From assembly GCF_018143015.1 (NCBI RefSeq), contig NC_054756.1:27343440-27407439 (forward strand): DNA of 64,000 nucleotides, in the 5' to 3' direction. Source of the stretch: Lytechinus variegatus (lineage: Eukaryota > Echinodermata > Echinoidea > Temnopleuroida > Toxopneustidae). The notes beneath the pieces are model-generated. The model was not told the origin of the DNA. It was given only the letters and a program-made list of their open reading frames with translations, and did not search any database. The translations under genes and the position numbers were made by a program. Below, in pieces: positions 36,901 to 48,900 of this stretch. How positions within the stretch are numbered: position 1 is the first letter of the stretch; every line of letters begins with the position of its first letter.

Positions 36901-39900
36901 GAACTAAAGAGACAAGGGGAAGATTGGACAGTACAAAGACAGCGTAATGAAACGCTCGGGAAGAGCACCCACAGCGTTGAGTAAGTAACAACCTTTTTTT
37001 ACCTTTGCGTATTGCGAGATGGTTGTGTATAAAACAGATGAGAGAAATGGTAGAGGGGTGAAGGAATCGATGATTTTTACATTTTGAAATTTTTTCTTCA
37101 ATCTTTATCTATGAAATTAGAGATGAATATATTTTAGAGGTTCCTGGGTTATTAAAGGTGGTCCCATTCGCCACCCTTGAGCCCTCTTCAAAATCCCCTC
37201 TCTCATTTCTCCCATGTTTTAAACAGCTGCGTGCCGATGTGCGATGGTTTACTTACTCAACGCTGTTGGGTGCCCCACCCCATGAGCATTTATCAAGCTT
37301 TTCAAAAAATCGCCGAAGTGTCCAATCTTCCCCTTGTAGAATCTTTGATTGAACTTACTAATACCAAAGACTTCCAGACAGCTTCCCGTCTTGAGTTCCT
37401 TTGCCACCTTGATCCCACCCTGTTGCTCTTCCACCTCGTCGTCTTTGATCTCCACGACGTCATCGTCGTCTTCTCCTTTCCTCCTGGTCCTTTCGGGGGT
37501 TTCGAAACTTGGTTTCTTTCCGCCAACGGGGGCGCTGGTCGAGGGCCTGGATGTCGAGTAAGGGGTCTGACGGGGCATACTAAATTTGAAGGTGGTCTGC
37601 AGGATATAATGGTGGAGGATTTCAGAGTGAGTGGCATAACTAATGATTTGGACAGCAATACATGAAATGAATTGTCAGTGATTTGCTGTCTGAGGGAGCA
37701 CCTTGACATTTGTTTCAGAGGGTCACAGGTTCAAATCCGACCAAGGCCCCTCTTTTTTTTTATTTACAGCACAAAAGGGAAGAGAACAATCGGGCATCTG
37801 TGGCCATGGGTTCTGTTGGCAATGCGATACACAAACTATCGCTTCAAACTTGAACTAAGTGTTAAAAAACATTGAAACATATCCCACTAATAGAATAATG
37901 GAATATCAAATTCAAAATAGACTAAGAAATATATTTCCATGATGTATAAATTGAGAGATTGTCATGAAATATCTAAGTGATTTGATAAGTTTGCACTTGC
38001 CCACATGAAAATCAAGCCAGCGGGACTATTCTAAATTTGAGAACTTACCGCGGTGGAAGAACTATTCGTTGAGGACGAAGTGGAACTGCTGCCGGTTTGC
38101 TTAATGATGGGAGATGCGAAGGTGAACTGGGGACCCTCCGAGATCGACGTCGCTGCCGATGTCGACGTTGGAGCAGCAAATTTGAACGATGGCACTGTTG
38201 ATGATTGGGCGGGGGTTGTGGAAATGCTGCTTTTACTTGAAACATTTTTACTATTACTAACAAGATTACTGTCCTTTGTAGAGGCAGCAGAGATGGATGT
38301 AGATGACGTCGTCGAGGGTTTGGAGGTCGACGATGAGGTTGAGGAGTATAAGTTTGAACCAAAGCTGAATGATGGGAGTCCCTTGGTTAGGGGTAGTGGT
38401 ATCGCGGGTAAATCTGGAATCTCACACTGAAAAATAAAATGTAGGATTATTGAATTTGTAATCGATTGCCAGAGAACGCTTCTTGAATTCTTTGGTAACT
38501 ACTTCAGGAATAGCCTTTCAGTTCTTTCTAAGAGAGTCCTTATAATTCTTTTGGTAAGATTTCAAGATTTATTAAAAACATGTGATCGCAGCTTAAAAGC
38601 TGAATTGACAGATGTTTTACAATTTAAAAAAACAATAAAATTAACATATATGAAATATAACAAAACAATCAAGAAATTTACAGAAATTACAATATAACTT
38701 CTAAATATTACGGTATTCTCAGGTAAAAGTGGTAATGTAAGATATTTGAAAATCTATGAGAAGACGCATTTTACTAAAGATTTGACAGACCATCTGAGAA
38801 GGTTGAGCAGAACTTCAGTAAGAAATTATGATATGCCATATGTATACAAAAAAAAATGAATAAACAAAACATTGTTTGAACCTGTCTACTAGACCATTAG
38901 ACCATAACAAGTAAATTCATTTCTTTTGCAAGACGCAGCACAGCAATCAACTTTCAATTCAGTCGAATGAAAGACATGTGAAATCGAAACAATATGCGAG
39001 TATTTGCTTACCACTTCTTGCTCAGCTTTCTGTGCTGAATAATGCCCTGCACCCCTGCTCTTCGATTTCATTTTGCCCCCAGACTTCTCCCTGGCTGAAG
39101 GGAGTTCAGCTGGAGTTGAAGAAGTGATGGGTGCTCCAAATCTACAAACACAAGAAGAAAAATTGCCAGTGATATGGGTTTGCATCATCAATATCCTTAA
39201 AGGGGAATGAAACCTTTGGAACAAGTAGGCTTGTGTCGAAACAGAAAAATCAAAGAATAAGAACAAAGAAAGTTTGAGAAAAATCGGACAAATAATGAGA
39301 AAGTTATGAGCATTTGAATATTGCAATCTCTAATGCTAGGGAGATCCTCCCATTGGCAACGCGACAAGGATGTGTGATGTCACACATGAACAACTTTCCC
39401 TTTGATGGACTATGAAATACCCTGAAAATGTGTCTTTTTGCTTTTTCGTATGGTGATACAAACTCTTTATCCATGATGTATTCTTTAAAAATCTGTATTA
39501 CATACCCTCCTATAGAAAGAATACATGTTCTACTGATAGATGTAATAAAAGAGGCAATTTAAGTGAAATATATACTAAAGTAATGGGGAGAGTTGTTCAA
39601 GAGTGACATCACACATCTTTGTCGCATTGCCAATGTGAGGATCTCCATAGCATTAGTGATTGCAATATTCAAAAGCTCATAACTTTCTCATTGTCCGATT
39701 TTTCTCAAACTTTCGTTGATCTGTTTCTTTGATTTTTTTTTCTGTTTTCACACAAGCTATCTTGGTCCAAAGATTTCATTCTCCTTTAATGCCTCATTCA
39801 TACTGTTGTGTGATCCGCTGCGAATGCAAAGATTGACCTTTCCCAACTGATCGCGAAAAATTTGAGACCATTCAAAATTTTTATACGATCAGTACGACTG

Positions 39901-42900
39901 CCACGACTGATCTGATGTGACCTGATACGATCACTACGATTATGCCACGATTAAGAGCACAGTTGCAATTGTGGTGCGAATCGTGAAAGTGGGAACTAAC
40001 AATAAGCTGGAAGGAGCTCGCTGTGCCCTGGGCAAAGGAAAAGCACTCCAAGTACTTAATTGACAGTAAATGGAGCCTTATCAATTCATAAAGTACTCCA
40101 TGCACGATGCATTAGAAAACAGTGGTAGATTGTGCGTGCTTGATCTTTTGGAGTCCTTTTCTTTTCGACCCAAAGCAGCATGTTGAAGCTCTGGTGACAC
40201 AACTTTTGCTCCGGCGACAATTGCTTTAGTCTAAGATATAGGGACAGGGTTGCAATAGGGTTTAACCCTAAATAGACTGGGCTATTTCGACGCCTATAAA
40301 GACTGGGGGGGGGGGGGCTGAATGAGCCCCCCCAGTCTTTTTAGGGTTAACCCTAAATAGACTGGGCTATTTCGACGCCTATAAAGACTGGGGGGGGGGG
40401 GCTGATTCAGCCCCCCCTTATGATCTCGGCCGTCGATCGCGCGATCGCGACGAAAATTGGCACACGCGTTACCCATGGCATTATCTACAAAACTATAACA
40501 TCAAATTCTGCAAAAAATCTCATGTCTCATTAATTATGCTAATTTATGCGTAAAATCATAAGTTTGCTCTAATTAATAAAATAATGCCCCTGAAATGCTA
40601 ATTTTTGTTTCACATACTCTAGATAGGCATCTGATCAAATTGATTTAAAAAAAAATCAAAATCACATTTATTTTCTTATGTATTCTATTGTTTTCTAAAT
40701 TTCTTATGTATTTCTTTGTTTTTCGACTTTTTGTTTTTTATTGTTTTTTCAATGGAAATTGTCGGGGACTTTATTTTGACCATAAACAAGATAAAATTAA
40801 TTGATTTTAAGCAGTAAAAGGAAAAATAATGATACATTTATGAATTTTGGCTAAGAACACTATTTGCATTGGATTTGTACACAAATTCACGGTTTTTAGT
40901 AATTTTGGGTCTGCATGCACTTACGAAATGTTGCGTAATTTTGGAACCGCGTACCCAGGGGTCACAATTTTGGTCTCAAAAGTTGCGCGAGACTTGAAAG
41001 TAAAAAGTCAGCGAGCGACGCGGTCAAAAAATTTCGCGCAGCGGATTTATCACGAAAAATGTCAAGGGGGGGGCTGAATCAGCCCCCCCCCAGTCTTTTT
41101 AGGGTTAAGGTTAGGTTTAGGATGGGAATATTGTCAAATCCAATGTCTACAGTTGGTCATTCCATTTGTCGCCGGAGCAAATGCCACAGAACCGTAGCTC
41201 TATCCGCCTATTGAATGGTTTGTCTACTAAAGCTATTAAAAAAGAAACAAAAAAAACTCACAAATAAAGCTAAAAGAGTTGGTTTTACAAGTTCCCAATC
41301 ACATAATCTGCATTTTATAATTGCAAGATATGGACGTGTGATGTGGATCCATTTTATTTGACAAACCAGCCTCATCTCAAAGATCATGTCCCATCATGAT
41401 TACCTTCATCATGTCAATTTGCCTTTGACTACTTGAAAATCTAGGTGCTTGGTCAAATAAATGACCCGTCTTGTGTGTACAGACGCAACCGATCATCATT
41501 AGGATCTATCTACTTTGTCACCTTATATACTGTAATAACATCGAACTAAACCAATCCAACATACCGGAATGATGGCGCTGTGCTTATCGTTGGAGCACCT
41601 GTACTCAATGGTAGGACCTAATAAGAGAGAAAACAGAAGAAAACTGTGAATTCATGACTTATACAGTACCATGATTTACAACATTATCATACTTCATGTT
41701 ATATGTTATATCTGTTTTGGTGATATTCTTAGGGCTCACCTACTTCAGCTTCAATTTCATGATTTCATGTTTGTGTAACCGAACCAGGGGCCCGTTGCAT
41801 AAAAGTTATTACAGTAACATTGTAATCTAAATCCATGGAATCCTTGATTTTGATTGGCTGTTAAGCAGAGTAACCATGGTTGTTACCATTGCATGGCAAA
41901 GTTACCACAATAGTAACTTTTATGGTATGGGGGCCCAGATCTAGATTGGTTTATTTTCATTTGGTCCAATGCAAATTCGTCTACTATCATTTGGTGTTAA
42001 CAGAGATGCCAACTTTTGGAAATCAGAATTAGGGAGGATTTTCAACCGACGCAGAGCGCTCGACCCTTATGGCCGGGGTTTCTAGATGCTCTCTGGTGCA
42101 ATCTGACCCTTATTTTGGAGCATTTCACGTTTTTAAAAAAACATTGTTCCCACTTTTTAACATAAAAATATCGAATATGCATTTTTACATGTTAAAAAAA
42201 TGAGGGGACAATAGAAGAAAAGTACCTGTTCAACAATAATAATACATGCTAAAGTTAGCAGACGATACATGTACTTCCAATCCAATTTGATCAATGCAAA
42301 AAAAAAAATTGTAATTTCGGGAGGATAAGGATGGTAATCGTAAGGGCGGGAGTTGGGATGAATTTTCGGGAGCCTCCCGATAAAATCGGGAGGGTTGGCA
42401 TCTCTGGGTGTACCATCAGTTCGTGCAATATCCACATGGTCTAATTGCCATTTCCTCCTCTCACCATTTCGTCTAATAACCAGTTGGTCCAAAGGCCATT
42501 TAGTCCATGTACCATTTGGTCTAATTAGACGAGGTGTTAATTGGGAAAAATGAATGAGAATAAAACCAGTATTAGACCAACTAGTGATCAGACAAAGCGA
42601 TGATCGGACCAAATGGTTGTTAGATGAAATGTTGATGGACGGAATGGCATTAGACTAAATGAATGTAGGCCACGTGGTGAGTGGACGAGTTGGCAGTGGA
42701 CGAATTGGCAATTTACAATTTAGATCTGCCTTATGGTGATGATTGCCCTTGACTTCGTCAAAAGACCATCGTTTGCTTTAATGCCATTTTCTTTCATTAC
42801 AATGTGGTGTAAATACAAGGCAATTAAGAGTAACATCAAGGCATCTATAAATCGAAGCAGTGTAGAAAATAATTGCTATTGTTTACGGGAATTTCTTTCC

Positions 42901-45900
42901 CTTCAAATTTGCCTATTACTAAATTGGGGGGGGGGGGGGGGGGAGAGGACTAATGCTTTTTGCAGTGTGCAATTAGCAGTAATGCAGTAAATGCAAATAA
43001 TATTATACCCTATGCAGAATATTGACTTTCTCTTGAATACTGTTGTTTGTGGCAGATATTGGGGAATTTGGGGGCCATTTTGGCTGTCATGATGGCGAAA
43101 TCGACACCACCCTCACGTAGTGCCTTCACTGCATGGAAGGTAGTTCCGAGTTCTTTACCTCATCACTTGATGGAGCCGATACCCTTTCCTCTTTCTCGAG
43201 ATCAATCACCGTGGTAGCCATGGAAACGGGAGGTTGCCTGTTGGCTTTGATGCTTGCCTGATGAGCAACACGAAGACCGGCTGTGGGTGGGGTGTTCACC
43301 CGCGAGGTTCCGGGCCGACCGGAGAGTCGGCTTGATGGCTGCAAAGACACACGACATCCATAATTCAAATTTGATGCTGGGGTGTCTCATTGTAACACTT
43401 GATGTGATACATGGAATTAAATTGGGGTGCTATTTCTTGGTCAATGTATACATATCACATTTTGAAAAACTAACGATTTACATGTCCAATTTCATTTTCG
43501 GTACTTCAATCTTATAATTTACCGCATACACAGGCAACAAAAAGGATATTAGTGTCCAGATGAATCATTGTTTAACCCTAATTCTCCGGGGGGGGGGGGG
43601 GGAGGGGGCATAATGGCCCCCCCTCAACAATTTTCGCGATATATCTGCTGCGCGAAATTTTTTCAACTCGCAGCTCACTACTTTTTACATTCAAGTCTTT
43701 TGAGATTTTGAGACCAAAGTTGTGACGCCCGGGTACGCGGTTACGACATTACGCAACACTATGCAAGTGCATGTCAGACCCAAAATTGCTCATAAACGTG
43801 ATTTCATGTACAAATCCAATGCAAATTGCGTATTTAGCCAAAATTCATAAATGTATCATTATTTCTACTTTTACTGATTAAACTTAATTAATTTTGCCTT
43901 GTTTATGATCAGAATTATGTCTGGAACAATTTCCATTGAAAAAACAATAAAAAAAAGTAAAAAAACAAAGAAATACATAAGAAATTCATAAAACAATAAA
44001 ATACATAAGAAATTTATTTCCAAACCAAAGTTTTTTTGAATTACGATTGTTAAGAATGCTACAAAGAAAATTTTTTTACCAAAAATTAGCATTCTAGGAG
44101 CTTTATTTAGTGAATTAGAGCAAAAAGTATGATTTATGCATAAATTAGCATAATTAATTCATATAACATAAAATCTCATTTTTTGGGAAAATTTTACCAT
44201 ACAGCCTTGTAGATTACATCGCACACTACCAGCGTGCAAATTTTTGCGTCGCTCGCGCGATCGGCGGCCGAAATCTTAAGGGGGGCCATAATGGCCCCCC
44301 CCCCCCGGGAATGACAAGAATCAAAATACCCCGGGAGATTTAGGGTTAACCCTTGCCTCAGTTTCAATGTCACAATATTTTCATATCATGCAGCTACAAG
44401 CTAATTTCAATATCTGGTGGAGAAATTTTATTTCAATTTGAAAATGGTGAAAGCAATCCTGAACCATTTATTATATGCCAAAATGATTATTTATAACAAG
44501 AATTTGTATTAAAACAATTTACTTGTATTGATATTAATTTCATTACCACATGCTTTTCCTTGTTCGTGTTTACCTAACACATGAAACAACATGTGGGACC
44601 ACACTATAAATCGATGGTCATTTTTCAGTGATTTTTCTCATCTTCATTTCCTCATTATTCTGTAAGTTTCACACTTGAAAAATCTTTGGGCAATTTTCAT
44701 TTATTTATATTTTTTTTATCATTTTGTGTAAGTTTTGTTCAATTCTGTGAATATTTGATTTTCTGTTCTCAGCAATACTACGAGTCATCTTTTATCAAGA
44801 AAAAAAAATGTGCATATACTAACCCTAAAGGAGTAAGGTGAAGCGGTTGGAGAGAGAGGGATCTTCTTGGCATCCAGGAGCGGTGTGGACATCCTTTCTA
44901 AGGTATCCAGGATCTTCTTAGCTGTTGAGCTGGTCGCTCCCAAGCCATCCTGCAGGCTCGACTGGGCTGGCTTGGGCCGGATATTCCTCTTGACTGGCAA
45001 GTGCACCTAATAATAAAATTTGACATTCAGAGTAGCATTTCACTAATATCAGGGGTGTGAGAGGTCACAAACAAAAAGATCTGAAAAAAGCTGAAGAGTG
45101 TTGAAAAAGTCTGAAATAGAAAGAGCTCCCATACTTTTTTGTACAGAGGAAAGCCAAAAATAGGCTGAAATTAAGCTGAAAATCCAAACAAAAAAAATCT
45201 GAACTCCCATACCCCTGTAATATCCAGGACTTGTAGACATGTTCCCAGTTTGCAGTTATTCATAAGACAGATAAAAAAAAAAAGGTTCTGGAAGAACATG
45301 GAATTCCCAGACTTTACCTGAAAAATGCCATTTTTTCTGACGGATATATTTGATCAATAAAAAATACAGTGAAAACCGTGAAAACCCAAGCAATATCCCA
45401 CAGAAAAAAAATTATGCACCAGTGAAAAAATCTGCTGATCAAACCTATAGCAAGGTTTCAAATTAGACGGAGTAACAGCAAATAAAATCTCTTTGAACAA
45501 GGTTAAAAGCCGCCAGCAGAAAGTATGTCAGGCATGCACTTTGCTCAACATCTCTTGCAATTGTGTAGAAAAATGATTCCCGCATGACTCCGCAGCTATA
45601 AGTTATACATAAAGGGAAATATGCTTTTGTGATAATTACTTTTTCGCCGCATCTTGGTCTGGTTATATGTGTAGTATATAATTTGGAGGCATGCGAAATT
45701 AAACTATGAAAGATGTCCTGAAATATGACTCAAATTTGCTCGTCTGGGCATGCGCAGGCACTCATCTGGCATATACAGTAATGAACAACAATATTCCACC
45801 GACCACATTTGAAATTTTCATTCGAACAATCGGAAAAGTGTAAAATCTAGTTTCAGTAAAGGTCAAAGTCTTTTTTTCACCAAGTAAAGGTTGATTGATA

Positions 45901-48900
45901 TAATCTAGGCAAATATCTCGTCGTAATAGCGCTTGGCTATTGATGTTTTGTCATGCATTCAAATTTCAGTTTGTTATTAATATGAAAGATGGAAAATTGA
46001 TACAAATAGATATTCGTAAAATTTCACCCCTCGGATTTCTTCACTGAAACTGGCGGCTTTGAAGGCGGACATCAAAAGGTCCTTATTGCCATTCTTTCTT
46101 TTGTGCTTCTTTAGAAATGAACAGCTGCTTGAATTCATTTGTTGCTTGTTGGAACTCCAGTCATAGAATCTTCCTGCCTATAGCAATTATCCCTAATCAG
46201 AACATCAATACACTCTCTTTGAAGCTTGGATACACTGAAAGTTTTTTTTTTTTTGGGGGGGGGGGGCTTGCATAGTTGTAGCAAAATCGATATTCAACAG
46301 ATGCTCATTTCCAATTTCTTGGCTTATGTTTTTATTGCATGTTTCCAGCAGTGCAATTATGAATATGATTATGAACAGACTACTGCAACCACACAGCTCT
46401 CTACTATTTCTAGTTTCACAAGAATGCATTAAAGACTTTGGTTACCCTGGGAATTGTACACAACTGGGTGTGGCATGACTAACGTTAGTGTAACAAATTC
46501 TTTTTCATTCATTCTATTAATTTCAATGCAAAGTGGCCGGGTATAGGCTTATGATCGATCAAAGACCAGATGAATACACAAATACGAAAAATTTGTCCCA
46601 GGTGGGTGTTTCACAAAGCTGTTTGTAAATTACAACCGACTTTGAGGAACAACTAAAGATCCTTTGCAGCAAATGACATATAGACTGAATTTCATGGATG
46701 TTGATTTAGTGATTAAGGAAGGATCACCAGTCGTTCGTAAAGTTGCTCGTAACTTGCAAACAGCTTTATGAAACACCTATCTGGACTGGATTCGGTGTAA
46801 AGAGGACTGAAATGTGACCAAATTCTTACCTCATATGGAGAATCTCGGTGCCTCTTGAGGGCAGTACGCTGCGCCGAAGATCCTCCAAACTGTGTCCTCC
46901 CTGGATAGAACGGAGAGGCGTGCTTCGGCCTGGGTTCCCCAAGCTGAAGTTAAAGACAAAAACACCAGTTGTGGTAACAATCTCAAAACAGAATCCAATC
47001 AAATGACCACCCAAGTATCCATTTGAGGTGGGATCAAGAGGCTACATTACCCCGGATAACACAAAACGACTTAAAATGCTTTTAAATGAATTTGGCAAAC
47101 CAACCCCTGACAAAATTTTCAGAGACAACCTTTCTAAATTGGCAGTGACATCATCCTTTGTAATATACTACTAAAAAAATAATGTCCAATGGGAAAATCA
47201 GATTCGCAGAGTATATAGTGTAAAGTTGTACACTCTAAATTGCATGAATTTTTGCTGGATCTATCCTGCAATCTGGGGGGGACAGCAGTTTGTCTTTGCT
47301 GTTGTGCTGGGCGTGGTCCGATGTGACAAGATTGCGAAGCTATTCGTGGTCTCGCTGTGTCAGGCGTGTTGCTTGCGTCTGGCATTGCAGAGGGACAGTA
47401 GCTGCGGCCTCTGCCTAGATAATATGCCCTGGCGAGTCCGGATCGGCTGTGGTCGTATTCGGGCCCGGCAGATTCTCGGTATGACTTGGGTCCTGGCGAC
47501 TTTTTCCGTCATCTGAGACGAAGGATTGCAATCTGTCGCTAGGATTCGAGTTGGTTCGGGAATTCGGCAGGCCCCGGTATGGCTGCACCCGGTCTGGATT
47601 AATTTGAGGTCCATTCAATTTAAAGTGTACATTCATGCTAATATGGCTCCACTCACTTCATGGTCTTAATTTTTTCGATGTTTGGTTTTTATCTTAAAGA
47701 TTTTTATCTATTGGCCTATAATTACTTTAATTACAAATTAACTTGATGATTAACAGTTTATGTCATTCTTACACTGTTCCTTTATTGCTTTTTGCACAAT
47801 AAAGTGATGCAAAACAACATTGTGCAAGTATGAATTAAGATATTAGTCTGAAAAGTGCAATAGCTTATCCCTGTTAGTCATGAAAGCTTGATCTGTAAAC
47901 CACTTCAAATCTAAACTTTGCAAATCACAATAACAAGAACAGGAGTTTTATAAAGCCCAGTAGAAATCCTTTTGACATATTTATGGAAGTCTCTAGTTTT
48001 ATTATCACTATTGTTATTTTTTAAAAACTATTACTTACCAGTTTGGGAGAGCCGAAGTATGAGCTATTGAAGGACGGTCTCTTGGCACTGCCTATGGATG
48101 GCTGAGGCCTCGACGATGACAGGCCGGCAGCACCAGCAGAAGAGGGGCCGGCACTGGACAGATCCGTCCAAAGACTGCTTTTGGCAAGAGAGTTGGAATG
48201 CCCCATTTCTGCAAGATTGGTGGGAGGGGAAAATTAAAGTCAGCAAAAACAAAAACAACAAAAATAGCATATTTTTGTTGAGCATCCGTCTCACAACCGG
48301 GAGGTCGGGGGTTCAAACCCCGGCCGCGTCAGACCAAAAGACGTAAAAAGAGGGAGTTGCTGCTACCCTGTTTGGCGTTCAACGACTAAAGGGATAGAGC
48401 CTCGTCGATCTGGCGCTGCACAGTGGCCGCCAGGCCCACGATCAATTGGGCAAAGCAAATTTTCAGAGTATTTCATTTCATGTCTATTTCGAACAATAAA
48501 TTATGGATTTATCATTTATCATATTGAAGCTACCATAATCATAGCTCTGTAAAAGTATAGGTATCAAATATAGCTTGTATCAAATGTAATACTCGGCTTT
48601 TAGAAGTCCACAGAGGAAAGACATATGGATCAAGAATGTACAGTATGTCTAAGACTAAGAAAATTGGTCAGCAACCTAGCCAAAATTAATTAAATTAATT
48701 AACAATACACTACAAAATAAATTGACAAATTGATATCAACAATTGATATAAATCAAACACAAAGCAATTTTGCTAGGAATATTTCCATGCCTGCACAAAT
48801 CCAATAATTGATGTGTTTGAGTCCTGTTATAATCTCTATGGCCATCACATATTTCACGCCTCACTTCAAATATTTACAAATTTTGGAATACATTATAATG

